Positions 1 to 10,318 of a stretch of 64,000 nt of DNA are shown one piece after another. The position numbers and the translations under genes are program-made. The stretch is taken from assembly GCF_900115345.1 (NCBI RefSeq), contig NZ_FOWC01000010.1, positions 211,910 through 275,909 on the forward strand, in the 5' to 3' direction. The notes beneath the pieces are model-generated. The model had not been told where the DNA came from and did not search any database. It saw only the letters and a list, made by a program, of their open reading frames with translations. Position 1 is the first letter of the stretch. Each line of letters opens with the position of its first letter. Source of the stretch: Amycolatopsis rubida (lineage in GTDB: Bacteria > Actinomycetota > Actinomycetes > Mycobacteriales > Pseudonocardiaceae).

Positions 1-1
1 C

Positions 2-3000
2 CCGGACGAGAACGCGCTGTGGGGCACGAGGATCCCCGGTGATCTCGTACGAGACTTCCGCGACGTCGCGACCCAATTCAGCGCCGAGGGCCCCGCGCTG
101 CAGAACACGCGCCAGCAGCACCGGCAACTGCGCAAGCGCAAGCAGGACGACCGAACCTACGCCGTCGTCCGGCTGGCGGCGACGCACGCCTTCAGCGGCC
201 GCCCGCACGCAGCCGTGCGGCTGCTGCAGAACCGCGCCGACGAACTGGCGCCCAGCGACGAGACCCGCCACTTCCTCTACGGCTCGTACCGGCTGCGCCA
301 CCTCGTCCGCGGCATAGAGGAACTGTTCAGCCCCGTCGACACCGAACTCGAGCGGCTGCTGTCCGCGACGCCGGGCGACCGCGTCGTCGCCACAGCATCG
401 AAAGGCGACCCCGGCATCGGTTCGGTCTGGACCGTCACCGGACCCTCGCGGAGGACGACGATCCCGTCGACCGGCAACTGGCAGGTGGAGATGCGCGTCG
501 ACCTGATGCACGACTCCGGCCCGGTGCACGCCACGCTGCACATCGCAGCGGGCGAGCGGTCACGGCGCGTCTGGTTCGACTACGACCACAGCCAGCCCGA
601 CAACAGCGCCGATCGAGTGTGGAGCGACGACCAGCTGTACCACGCCTCCGCCGACAACTGGGCGTTCGTTCCCGCCGGCGAACAGCTTCCGGACACCGCG
701 ACCGATCTCGAAGCGCTGACCCGCCGGGCGGCGACCGCGTTCGCCGACGGGACGTCGCGACCGGACCACGCCGTCACCGACCCGTCCGACGTCCACGCGG
801 AGCAGAACCGGGCGGAAGCGGGCGAGAAGGTTCCCGCATCCGCCGCAGTCGCTGACGAAGAACCTGCGCCAGTTCTGTCCTCGGCGGACAGTCCCGGGGC
901 TCCCGCCGACGCAACCGAGACCACCGCGAAACCGGAGGCGCCCCGCGCCGAACAGCCCCGCGAGGACACCGACAACGCCCCTCCTGCCGACACCGAGAGC
1001 GTCTCCGCGACCGAGAAGGAACCCGCGCGGCCGCAGGGCGAACTCGACTCGCCGACCCGTCGCGCGGAAACCCCGGTCGCCGACGGGGCACCCGGACCGG
1101 ACCCGGCAGCCGCCGGGCAACCCGGGGACCACGCGGAGCAGACCCGGCCGGACGCCGACGAGAACAACGCCGTGCCCGCCGCGACAGACGACGGAGAACC
1201 CGCGCCGCCGCTGCCCTCGGCGGACAGCGCCGGGGCTCCCGCCGGCGCGGCCGGCGACGGCGCGGAACCGGCCAGGGCGAAGGCGCGGGCGCTGGTCGAG
1301 GGCATCGACGCCGAGTTCCTGGCGGCCGCCGAGCAGGAACTGGACGAGTCGCAGACAGGCGAGAGCGCGCTCGAACTGCTCGTGACCGGACTGGACCTCC
1401 ACAACCCCCGGCTCGTGCCGCCGCCGGTCGCCAAAGAGATCGAGCTCGCTGTGCACAACGTCACCCGCGGCACGGGGTTCGATCCCGATTTCCGCGCCCA
1501 GCTGGCGATCAGGCGCGGATGCGGCGCCGAGGACGCGGCGTGGCTGGCCGCGCTCGCCGACGAATTCGCCGGCCGCCGCGGCGCCGACGATCCGCTCGGC
1601 CGGGTGCTGGCCCGCACCGGGATCGACAAAGCCGTGTCCGACCTGCACGACATGGTCGAGCTGATGGGCATCTACGGCAATTTCGCCGTCCCCGACCGCC
1701 CCGCTCCCGCCCCGGCGGAGCCGGACCGCAGCGCCCCGCGGCCGGACGCGGGCGAGGAACTCGACGCGGGCGCCCCCCTCGCGGAAACCGCCCTCGGCGA
1801 CGCATCGCAGCCGGCGGCGCGCCACTCGGCACAACCGCGCGAGGACACCGGGACCGCCATCGCCGCCGAGGGCACCGATCCCGCCCGGGCGCACGCGCGC
1901 GCCCTGCTCGACGGGATCGGCGCCGAATCCCTGGCCACCATCACCCGCATGGCCGGGGCCGGAGAGGAGGTTCTCTGGCGAGCGCTGCACAACAGCTACA
2001 GCGCGACGATGGGCAGCCCGACTGCCCGGGTCGTCGAGGAGGCCGTGTTCGGAGTAGCCCGCGACCTCGAATTCGACCCCGGTCTTCACGCGCGGCAGGC
2101 GGTGGAATCCGGGCTGGGCCGTCCCGCCGCGACGTCCTACGCCGCGCTCGCGGACGTCCTGGCCGACCGCAGCGGACGCGACGACCTGCTCGGGCGAGTG
2201 CTGACCCGCGCCCGGGCCGACCAGGTCGCGTCCCGCCTGCACGCGGCGGCCGACCGGATGGGCGTCCGCGGCGGATTCGCCGTCCCCGGCCGCCCCGCTC
2301 CCGACTGGGGACCGGCGCAACCAGGCGCCGAACCGGGCAACTCCGCAGCCGCCGAGGCCGCTGCGGAGGAGTGGGAGTCCGCCCGTGCGCACGCCCGCGC
2401 CCTGCTCGAAGGAATCGACGACAAGACCCTGGCCACCGCCGCGAGACTGGCCGGGGCCAAGCACGATCTGCTCTGGCGCGCGCTCGGCGACGGTACCGCC
2501 GCGGTGATGGACGAGCCCGTGGCGAGCGTCGTCGCCGATGTCGTGGGCAGCGTGGCCGACGACGACAGGTTCGACCCCGACCGGCGTGCCCGGCAGGCGG
2601 CGGAGTCCGGTCTGGGCGCCGCCGCCGCGACGGCGATCACCGCCTTCGCCGACGCCCTCGCCGACCGCAGCGGACGCGACGACCCGCTCGGGCGGGTGCT
2701 GCCGCGCATCCGGGCCGACGAACTCGTGTCCGGCCTGTACGCGGTGGCCGACCGGATGGGCGTCCACGGCGGATTCGCCGTCCCCGGCCGCCCGGATCCC
2801 GCGAACGCATCCGGACAGGACCTCGACGGCGCAGCGTCCGAACAGGACGCCGAGCCGGACTTCGACACGGAGTACGACGAAGCCAGGTTCACGTTCGTCC
2901 CCGGCCTGACGAACATCTCCGAGTTGTTCCTGGCCAACGGCTGGGTGATGCAGGAAGAACAGCCGAGCGAGATCGGCGGGATGCGGAACGAGCACTGGTC

Positions 3001-6000
3001 CCGGCACGACGTCTCGGTCGCCGTGGGCCTCACGCCCGACGGCCGGGTCCTGAGCACGGTGTTCCGCAGGCACGGGTCCTGGGACTCGCCCGACTGGCAG
3101 GAAGCGGAGTTCAGCTCGGCGGAGAAGCTGCGCGACCTGGTCGAGCAGGCCGGGCTGCACGGCGTCGCGCGCCCGGCCCGGCTGCCCGGGCTGTGGCGGA
3201 TCGAGAACGCCGACTACGCGGTCGAGGCACGCGAAGCGGCCGAGGCCGACGCCGGTCTGCGGCTGGTGACCCGCGCCGCCGACGCGGCACAGCCGGGGTG
3301 GTCGTTCGCCGACGACGGCCAGGACGTGCGGCTGGCGCCGCCGCTGCCCGATGTGCCGGTGACCGACCGGGCCAGCCTGCTCGACTACATCCTGGGCGAT
3401 CGACACCGCGAGAAGGAAATCCGGAACCTGGCGTCGATCGTGATCAGCAACCGTGCCCGCAACGGCACGCAGCCGATCGCCGCACTGCGCCGGCTGCGCG
3501 AGCAGGACACCGAGATCTACCGGCGCGCCTTCGCCGCGACAGCCGGACTCCGCAACGGGAAAAAGCTCGACGTCGCGCGAGCGCGGGAAGCGCTGGTGCG
3601 CCTGGCCGAAGGCGACCCCGCGCTGCCGCTCAACGCGGCCGGGCAGTACGTCGAGATCACCCAGGACGAGCCGCAGGCGGCCGACAGCGACGGATGGATT
3701 CCGGTGAACCGGCGGCAATCGGTGCGCGGGATCGTGGCCGAGCTGGATCCGACGTACCCGGGCGCGGGCCGGGTGTCGGTGTTCGTCGACCGGGACGTGG
3801 TCAGCGCGGACGGAGCGCCGCGCGCCTCGCAGGTCTTCGACGTCGACGGGCAGCTGGCGCTGCTGGATCCCTCGGCCCGGCCGTCGCCGGAGGACCGGGA
3901 GACCGCCAGCGCGGCGATGCAGGAGGCGATCGAGGCCCGCAAGCGCGCGCTGGGGATCGGCGATCACGCCGCGCCGTCGACGGCCGCCGCAGACGCCGCA
4001 GACGCCGAGGAGCCTGTCGCCGACGACTCCGGCGAGGCGCGCGACGCCGCTCCCGTCGGCGAGCGGGAGACCGCCGCGCCGGATCCCGCCGCGCCGGATG
4101 CCGAGGCGCCGGATCCCGAGGCGCCGGTCCTGCGGCTGCCCGACGGGCGCGAACTCGAGTACCTGCCGAACCCGGGACGCGCGGAACTGCCGCTGTACGC
4201 CGGCATCGCCGGCGAGGCGTTTCAGCGCACCGAGCCCGGACGGTTCAGGCTCGTCGTCGGCCGCGAGGCCTACGGCGGGGGTTCGTGGTGGTGGGCGCTG
4301 CACCGGATCGATGCCGACGGCGCGATCGCCGGCATCGGCATCGCACCGCGCGTCTCCGTACACACCACCGCCGAACGCGCGCTGGCCGCCGCGCACCGGC
4401 GCCTCGCTCCGCTGGAACAGCTCCTGGAGACGCCGTCCGAACCCGTCCCGGGACTGTCCGGCCCCTTCGCCTCGGTCACGTTCGTCCCGGAGTGGGGCGA
4501 CGTCGCCGGGCAGCTGGAGCACATGGAATGGCCCGACGCCGTCCAGTCGCACGGGCCCGCGAGGGTGGCGACGACCGTCGTCCGGCGCGTGCTTCTCTCC
4601 GTCTCGCCCGAGGAGAACGCCCGCTGGCTGCTCGGCAACGGCAACAGCGCCGAATCGGCGGCGGAGGTTTCCCGACAACTGCACGAGCTCGCGGCGGTGA
4701 TCAGGGCCAGCGGGCTCCCCGACGCCGTTCCGGGCACCCACCGCCGGATCAGCGGCGAACTCGCAGCGACCGGGGCTGCCATCACGGCGCGCCTCGAACA
4801 GACCGCCCCGGCGTCGGCGGAGCCTGAGACGGTCGGCGAGGACATCCCGCTGCCGCCCGAACCGGAGGACCGCGAGGACGAGAACCTGCCGCCGGACCTG
4901 GCGGACCTCGATGTCGAACCGGTGTTCCTGGACCTGGACCGGTGGCGCCATCACGACCTCGCCGGCGGCGACGGCCGCGGGGTGCCCGAGCCTGCGGTCC
5001 GTGCTCACAACCATCTGATCGGCCTGCTGACCCCCGCCACGGTCGCCGCGCTCAACGACCTTTCTCGCCGTTTGATCGCGGACCAGGTGCAGGACTCCTA
5101 TCGGTACGACCTGCTCGCCGCGGCCGTCCGCAGGGCATACGACACCTCGCAGAAGCTCTACCGGCTCGGGCCCGTCGACGGTCTTGTGCGGACGTTCTCG
5201 GACGACCACGAGTCGTGGGATTCCGTCATGGAGGCCTTGGGCGCGGACCCGGACTCCTACGGACAGGTGAGCTGGGGGCAGATCCGGTTCACCGTCGAGC
5301 GAGGCCGCGACCGGACCGTCGCGGTGATCGCGGTCGCCGACCTCGACTCCGGCTACGTCGACGTGATCGACCGCCTGCCGTACGTCGCGGGCGAATCCGG
5401 CCCAGACCGGCTGTACCGGATCGGGCACGTGCTGCGCGTCGCCACCGAGGGAGCCGCTTCGCGCGCCGTGCTCGCCCGGGGCTTCGCGACCGAGTCGCTG
5501 GACGCCTACCGCCGGTCTGCCCGGGAGGCCGCGTCGGCGCGGCTGGACGCCCTGCACGGCACCCTGCCGTCGTCGGCGGCAGGAGAGCGCCGCAACGACA
5601 TCCACTACGAACTGCAGGACATCAAGTTCGCCGGGGAAGCCGTGATGACCCTCGCGCGCGGCCGGCTGGACGCCCTGGAGTCCGGCGGCCCGGCCGACGA
5701 CGCGGACGCGTTCCAGGAGTACATCGGCGAACGCCCCATCTCCGATCCCGGCGCCGTCCTGGCGACCCCGGAGGTGCGGGACACCCCGGGCGCGAAGAGC
5801 ACGAACATCTTCTGGCGCGACTTCCTGGTCTACACCTCTCACTCCCATGACGGCCGGCTCGGACTCGTCCTGTGCGAGAGCCACGGACTGCCGTCGTCGC
5901 TGCTGTCCATCCCGCTGACCGCCGAGCAGTTCACTCCCGAAGGAGTGCTCGCGGCCCTGCACGACACCATGGCCACGCTGGAACAGACGGTGCTCGACCG

Positions 6001-9000
6001 CACCGCCGCGGCGACCGCCGCCGTCGCCGACCTCGAAGCAGAGACCCGGGCCGCGCCCGGGAACGACGCCGAGCCGCACGCGGAAGCCGCCGCGGCCCCG
6101 GACCCGGCTCCCGCCGAACCGGCGGCCGCCCCCGGCGATCAACCGCCGCCGACCCGGAGCGGGACGCCGTCGGCCCCGGCCGCCGTCGAGGACGCGGAAC
6201 AGCCCGGGCTCTTCGACCTCGCGCCGCCGCCCGCGCCCGAGGCCGCCGCGCGTCCGCCGGCGGCGCCCCGGGGCGAGGGGGAGACCCGGCCCGGACCGCC
6301 GGACTCCGCCGAAAGCGCAACGCCCGCGCCGACCCCGCCCGGCGAGGCCGCCGACGATGCGGAGCCCGCCGGCCCGCCGCTCGCGCCGTTGACCGCCGAC
6401 GACATCGCCCTGGCGCTGGGCCGTCTGCACGGCACACGCCTGGCCGAGTTCCTGCGCGCCATGAGCAACGGCGCGAAGCTGCCGCTCGCCGACGCCCAGG
6501 AACGCCAGGTCACCCGCGCGCAGGACGAACCGGACCCCGGCGCCGCCGAGCACGTCGCCGCGCAGCGGCAGGGGCTGGAGATCCGCGTCGACACCGCGAC
6601 GGAACAACGCACCGGCCGACCGAGCTGGAAGGCGGTCCACGAGTGGCTCCGCGCGGGACTGCACCGCACGGACCTGCGGATGCTGAGCGAAGCCTCCGAC
6701 GCCCGCGGGCAGATCGCCGCCCGCGCCCGGAACTTCGCCGCGGCGGGGGAGGGCGTTCTCTACCGCACGGCGCTGGGCGAACTCGACACCGTCGTCGAGC
6801 GGGCGACGGCGAGCATCGTCGCCCGCGCGCTGCGCGCCCACAAAGCCGGGCAGGCCCCGAAACCCTGGAACGGCCGGGGCCGGGACCCCTTGCTGCGCAA
6901 CGCGTCGCACAACGAGCTGAGCGAAGCCCAGCGAACCGGCCTCGCCAGGATCCGCGAACTCGCAGCCGCGATCCCCGCCGACCCGCACGGCCGCCCGGCG
7001 CCCCTCGCCGACACCGCCGAGGACGCCGAAGCGGCGGCTCAGGCTCAGGCTTCGGCCGCCGATTCCGCCGCACCGGCGACGAAGCCGCCCGCGCCGGACG
7101 AACCCGCAGCCGCCGCCGCGGCACCTGCGCCTGCCGCGGTCGATCGCGCGGAGCCGACACCGCCCGCGGCGCCGACCGGCCCGGCCGCGGGCAACCCGCT
7201 CGACCTGCTCCGGTTCGACCCTGCCGGGCCGGGCGCAGCCAGGCAGCTCTCCGACCTCGCGATGCCCGAGCCCGTCAGGCTGCACGAACCCTCTCGGCTG
7301 GCCTACGTCGTCGCCGGTCGGCTCATCCAGAACCGCGGCGCCAACGTGCAGGCCCACGCGACCTGGCTGTCGAACGTCGCGGCCAGCCCGGCCGAAGCGG
7401 CCGAGGCGGCCGAGCAGATCCGGCATCTGGCGGCGCTGATCACCGCGACCGGCCTGCCCGACGACCTGCCGGGAGACAGCGGCCAGCATCTCGTCGACGC
7501 CCTCGTGCGCACCCGCGAGGCCCTGCTCGCGCGGCTCGGGCTGCCGCTCGACCAGCAACCGCCGCCCGCGCAGGGCCCGGACCCGGCGGCCGTCGCCGAG
7601 GAAACCGCCCCGCCGGAGAACCCGGAACCCACGGAAACCCCGGCGAACGCGACGGCGACGGTCCTGCCCGAACTGGATCTGGACTGGGACGAACTCGAGG
7701 GAATGGCCGAGGAAGCCGGATACACCGTCGTGCGGCAACGCCACCTCGCCGAACCGTCCACCGATCACGACCTGCGCGTCATCGCCATCCCGCTGGAGTC
7801 GGACAAGGAACGCCAGCGAGAACAGCTCGGCGCCGAAATCGCGGCGCTGCTGCGCGAACCGCGGCCCGTGCCGCCCGAGGCGACCGCGGCCCCGGCGGCG
7901 AAGTTCTATCCCTCGTCGCCGGAACCCGCTGCGCCGTCGACGGCCGACGAGACCGCCGCACCGGCCCCGGCTGCGGACCACGTCGACACGGCGCTGCCCG
8001 CCGATCGCGACGGCACTGCCCTTCACGACCAGGACACCGCCCCGGCGGCGAGCGAGGCGCAGGCGCCGCCCGCCGACGAGCGGGAAGCCGAACCGGCTGC
8101 GGCAGAAGCCGCGCCGGCTGCACCGCCGGAACCGGCCCCGCCCGGCGCACCGCATGACGCGCCCGGCGAAACCCCGCCCGGCGAAACCCCGGCCGACGGA
8201 GCGACGGAAACCGCCGGGGACGCTGCCGACAACACGCGCCCCGACGCCGGGGACGCCGTGCCGACCGGCCCCGCCGCGACGCGAGAGCCCGTCGCCGGAT
8301 CCGAGGAAGACCTCGCCGACTACGAGGAATACCTGGCCGAGAAGAACGGCGAGCACGACGCGGCGGCAGTGCTCGCCGAGAGCCCCGCGCCCGCAGAGCC
8401 CGCACCGCCAGTCCCCGAACCCGGCCCCGCGCCAGAGATCGCGGCTGCAGCGCCCAGTTCCGGCGCCGCCGGCGCCGCGGCGCCGGAACCGGTCGAGGAG
8501 GCAACCGGAGCTGCTCCCGTTGCGCCGTCGCGACAGGCCGCCGCGCCGCAGTCGGATCCGGCGCCGCGGCGTCCGCGCGAGCGGCGCGGCCGCAGTGTCG
8601 CGGCGAACTCCGGAGCCGGGCGCCCGCCGCAGGATCCGGTACCGCACCAGCGCGCAGCCGATCCGGTCGGGCAGCAGTGGGCGGCGCTGGTGGACCAGGC
8701 CACCACGCTCGGATTCGCCGTGCGCAACGCCTACGACGGCACCACCGCCGTGAACTGGGACGACAAGGTCGTCCACGTCGCGGTCGACCAGCAGCCGGTC
8801 GAGCGGATCGTGGCCCTGGCGCTGAAAATCGGCGAGATCAGCGGCGCGGCGTCCGCGGCCCCCCGTGCCCGCCGGCCCGAGCAGAACGCCCCTGACGTCG
8901 CCGAGGACGCCCCGCTCCGAACCGAGCCGCAGCCGCACAGCGCCGCCGACAGCGCACCGGTGCACCCGCATCCGCTCAACGGCGCGGTGCAGTCGGCCCC

Positions 9001-9616
9001 CGCCGGGCCGGACAGCGATCCGCTCGACACGGAGCACCCGATGTTCAACCGGACGATGGCCGAACTCGGCTGGAGCGAGCTCCCTCTGACGATTCCCGAC
9101 GCCTGGCCCAGCGGCCCGGTCCACCGCGAGCCCGCGGCCGCGGACCGCCGTCCGCTGTCCACAGCGGACTCGCGAGGACCCGGAGACGAGGCGCAGCACG
9201 GACGTGTGGCCGTGCAGGAGCGGATCGCGGAAGCAGAGGCCGACCCGGTGCCGTCCGATCACCCGCTGTTCGACCGGCTGCTGGCCGAGCTCGGCTGGAA
9301 CGTCGAGATCCCGCCGCTGCCCGAACCGCAGGCGCCCGCTCCCGATCTCGCCGCGGAACACGGCCGGGCCGAGGGCGGCGCCGAGCCCGAACGAACGGAG
9401 CAGCAGCCCGCGGCACCGCCCTCGCCGGCCGCCGAGCCGCCGGAGCCGGTCCGGCAGGACGAGGCCGTCCGCCAGAAGCAACGGCCGGCGAGGCTCGGCG
9501 AGAGCGCCGCCGCGGCAGCCTCCGGAGCCCGCACGCCCGCCGCGCGCGCCCGGGGCGGGGCGATGAGCCGCGCGTTCAGCGCCTTGGGCTTCGGCCGCCG
9601 GAACGGAAGGCGGTGA
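2..9616 (+). CDS. Giant Ala/Pro-rich modular protein, 5' end outside window
   Basis: The reading frame is open from base 2, so the true start lies to the left; at least 3,204 codons are present. Ordered modules alternate with long acidic Pro/Ala linkers. Three tandem copies of a ~145-residue helical repeat (residues ~423-570, 627-770, 794-933) begin ARAxARALxxGI and end with xGGFAVPxRP. A helical module recurs near residues 1530-1600 and 2460-2520 (LPDxxPG core), and two short copies of HPxFxRxxAELGW lie near residues 3010 and 3090. No nuclease, helicase or ATPase motif is visible in the part present. Giant polyvalent proteins of this kind occur on actinobacterial plasmids and phages, often with helicase or methylase domains at the N-terminus; that is inference. 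It is followed by transfer-type genes on the same strand. Function not assigned. Confidence 0.85.
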   Translation, partial: PDENALWGTRIPGDLVRDFRDVATQFSAEGPALQNTRQQHRQLRKRKQDDRTYAVVRLAATHAFSGRPHAAVRLLQNRADELAPSDETRHFLYGSYRLRHLVRGIEELFSPVDTELERLLSATPGDRVVATASKGDPGIGSVWTVTGPSRRTTIPSTGNWQVEMRVDLMHDSGPVHATLHIAAGERSRRVWFDYDHSQPDNSADRVWSDDQLYHASADNWAFVPAGEQLPDTATDLEALTRRAATAFADGTSRPDHAVTDPSDVHAEQNRAEAGEKVPASAAVADEEPAPVLSSADSPGAPADATETTAKPEAPRAEQPREDTDNAPPADTESVSATEKEPARPQGELDSPTRRAETPVADGAPGPDPAAAGQPGDHAEQTRPDADENNAVPAATDDGEPAPPLPSADSAGAPAGAAGDGAEPARAKARALVEGIDAEFLAAAEQELDESQTGESALELLVTGLDLHNPRLVPPPVAKEIELAVHNVTRGTGFDPDFRAQLAIRRGCGAEDAAWLAALADEFAGRRGADDPLGRVLARTGIDKAVSDLHDMVELMGIYGNFAVPDRPAPAPAEPDRSAPRPDAGEELDAGAPLAETALGDASQPAARHSAQPREDTGTAIAAEGTDPARAHARALLDGIGAESLATITRMAGAGEEVLWRALHNSYSATMGSPTARVVEEAVFGVARDLEFDPGLHARQAVESGLGRPAATSYAALADVLADRSGRDDLLGRVLTRARADQVASRLHAAADRMGVRGGFAVPGRPAPDWGPAQPGAEPGNSAAAEAAAEEWESARAHARALLEGIDDKTLATAARLAGAKHDLLWRALGDGTAAVMDEPVASVVADVVGSVADDDRFDPDRRARQAAESGLGAAAATAITAFADALADRSGRDDPLGRVLPRIRADELVSGLYAVADRMGVHGGFAVPGRPDPANASGQDLDGAASEQDAEPDFDTEYDEARFTFVPGLTNISELFLANGWVMQEEQPSEIGGMRNEHWSRHDVSVAVGLTPDGRVLSTVFRRHGSWDSPDWQEAEFSSAEKLRDLVEQAGLHGVARPARLPGLWRIENADYAVEAREAAEADAGLRLVTRAADAAQPGWSFADDGQDVRLAPPLPDVPVTDRASLLDYILGDRHREKEIRNLASIVISNRARNGTQPIAALRRLREQDTEIYRRAFAATAGLRNGKKLDVARAREALVRLAEGDPALPLNAAGQYVEITQDEPQAADSDGWIPVNRRQSVRGIVAELDPTYPGAGRVSVFVDRDVVSADGAPRASQVFDVDGQLALLDPSARPSPEDRETASAAMQEAIEARKRALGIGDHAAPSTAAADAADAEEPVADDSGEARDAAPVGERETAAPDPAAPDAEAPDPEAPVLRLPDGRELEYLPNPGRAELPLYAGIAGEAFQRTEPGRFRLVVGREAYGGGSWWWALHRIDADGAIAGIGIAPRVSVHTTAERALAAAHRRLAPLEQLLETPSEPVPGLSGPFASVTFVPEWGDVAGQLEHMEWPDAVQSHGPARVATTVVRRVLLSVSPEENARWLLGNGNSAESAAEVSRQLHELAAVIRASGLPDAVPGTHRRISGELAATGAAITARLEQTAPASAEPETVGEDIPLPPEPEDREDENLPPDLADLDVEPVFLDLDRWRHHDLAGGDGRGVPEPAVRAHNHLIGLLTPATVAALNDLSRRLIADQVQDSYRYDLLAAAVRRAYDTSQKLYRLGPVDGLVRTFSDDHESWDSVMEALGADPDSYGQVSWGQIRFTVERGRDRTVAVIAVADLDSGYVDVIDRLPYVAGESGPDRLYRIGHVLRVATEGAASRAVLARGFATESLDAYRRSAREAASARLDALHGTLPSSAAGERRNDIHYELQDIKFAGEAVMTLARGRLDALESGGPADDADAFQEYIGERPISDPGAVLATPEVRDTPGAKSTNIFWRDFLVYTSHSHDGRLGLVLCESHGLPSSLLSIPLTAEQFTPEGVLAALHDTMATLEQTVLDRTAAATAAVADLEAETRAAPGNDAEPHAEAAAAPDPAPAEPAAAPGDQPPPTRSGTPSAPAAVEDAEQPGLFDLAPPPAPEAAARPPAAPRGEGETRPGPPDSAESATPAPTPPGEAADDAEPAGPPLAPLTADDIALALGRLHGTRLAEFLRAMSNGAKLPLADAQERQVTRAQDEPDPGAAEHVAAQRQGLEIRVDTATEQRTGRPSWKAVHEWLRAGLHRTDLRMLSEASDARGQIAARARNFAAAGEGVLYRTALGELDTVVERATASIVARALRAHKAGQAPKPWNGRGRDPLLRNASHNELSEAQRTGLARIRELAAAIPADPHGRPAPLADTAEDAEAAAQAQASAADSAAPATKPPAPDEPAAAAAAPAPAAVDRAEPTPPAAPTGPAAGNPLDLLRFDPAGPGAARQLSDLAMPEPVRLHEPSRLAYVVAGRLIQNRGANVQAHATWLSNVAASPAEAAEAAEQIRHLAALITATGLPDDLPGDSGQHLVDALVRTREALLARLGLPLDQQPPPAQGPDPAAVAEETAPPENPEPTETPANATATVLPELDLDWDELEGMAEEAGYTVVRQRHLAEPSTDHDLRVIAIPLESDKERQREQLGAEIAALLREPRPVPPEATAAPAAKFYPSSPEPAAPSTADETAAPAPAADHVDTALPADRDGTALHDQDTAPAASEAQAPPADEREAEPAAAEAAPAAPPEPAPPGAPHDAPGETPPGETPADGATETAGDAADNTRPDAGDAVPTGPAATREPVAGSEEDLADYEEYLAEKNGEHDAAAVLAESPAPAEPAPPVPEPGPAPEIAAAAPSSGAAGAAAPEPVEEATGAAPVAPSRQAAAPQSDPAPRRPRERRGRSVAANSGAGRPPQDPVPHQRAADPVGQQWAALVDQATTLGFAVRNAYDGTTAVNWDDKVVHVAVDQQPVERIVALALKIGEISGAASAAPRARRPEQNAPDVAEDAPLRTEPQPHSAADSAPVHPHPLNGAVQSAPAGPDSDPLDTEHPMFNRTMAELGWSELPLTIPDAWPSGPVHREPAAADRRPLSTADSRGPGDEAQHGRVAVQERIAEAEADPVPSDHPLFDRLLAELGWNVEIPPLPEPQAPAPDLAAEHGRAEGGAEPERTEQQPAAPPSPAAEPPEPVRQDEAVRQKQRPARLGESAAAAASGARTPAARARGGAMSRAFSALGFGRRNGRR

Positions 9617-9727
9617 GCGCCGGGCCCGCAGCCTGATCGAGCCCGCGCGACACCGTCTGGGGAGGCGGTCCGCGCGGTGCGGCAACACCGAGGTCTCGAT
9701 GGGGGTCGAGACCGCCATGGGGGAAAC

Positions 9728-10318
9728 ATGGGGGAACCACGCCCTGCTCAGGGCACATCACGACGACGCCTGCCGGTTCGCGCGCGAGCGCTGCTGCTCC
9801 TGGCCGCGCCGGCGCTCGCGGCCGGCGCCTGCTCCGGCGCCGCGCCCGCACCGGAGCGCGCCGCACTGCCCGCCACGACCGCGCCGGCCGCCGCGCAGCC
9901 CGCCGCGACGGCGGAGGCCCGCCAGGTCTGCGCGCAGTTCGTCGCCGCGGCGCTCTCCGCCGACGCCGCAGCCGATTCCGGCCCCGGGGACGCGCGCAGA
10001 CGCGCCGCCGACCGGTTCGGCATTCCCGGCCTGGCAGAACAGATCGGCGGCGAAGGCCGCGACAACGGCTGGGCCCTGCTCGCCGCGCACCGGGCACGCG
10101 TGCGGGTCAGCACCGAACCGGTCGACGACGACCCGCCGCCGGTCCGCGACGACCAAACGGGAGCCGGGGTCACCGCGTCCCGGGTCGCGGTCGGCGACGG
10201 CTGGACGCAGAACCTCGACCCCCTGGCCGCGTACTGCTCGCTGCGACGGGTCGCCGGCGCGTGGAAGGTCTCCGGGATCACGTTCTCCGACACCGGCGGA
10301 CCCGGAGCCGGGGGATGA
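9728..10318 (+). CDS. Secreted or lipoprotein-like protein next to wall hydrolase
   Basis: 196 residues. The ATG at 9728 is chosen over an upstream GTG (9677) because GGGGGAAAC sits just before it. The N-terminus has Arg-rich residues, a hydrophobic stretch (ALLLLAAPALAAGAC) and a Cys, which looks like a lipoprotein signal, although the lipobox is imperfect (AGAC). A Pro/Ala linker follows, then a compact domain with conserved Trp and Cys residues ending in GAWKVSGITF, a pattern seen in NTF2-like or TcpC-like periplasmic domains. Its stop overlaps the start of the wall hydrolase (ATGA), so the two are translationally coupled. A role as an accessory transfer protein outside the membrane is inference. 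Confidence 0.7.
   Translation: MGEPRPAQGTSRRRLPVRARALLLLAAPALAAGACSGAAPAPERAALPATTAPAAAQPAATAEARQVCAQFVAAALSADAAADSGPGDARRRAADRFGIPGLAEQIGGEGRDNGWALLAAHRARVRVSTEPVDDDPPPVRDDQTGAGVTASRVAVGDGWTQNLDPLAAYCSLRRVAGAWKVSGITFSDTGGPGAGG

Noticed and set aside
1519..4827. Further long plus-strand frame inside the giant gene (1,102 codons), and similar at 5872-8157
   Set aside because: Extreme Arg content, no domain pattern; frame shadow of GC-rich coding DNA.
560..9718. A 3,052-codon open frame on the minus strand opposite the giant gene
   Set aside because: Arg/Gly-rich antisense of a GC-rich gene; the plus frame has ordered repeats, conserved modules and normal residue use.
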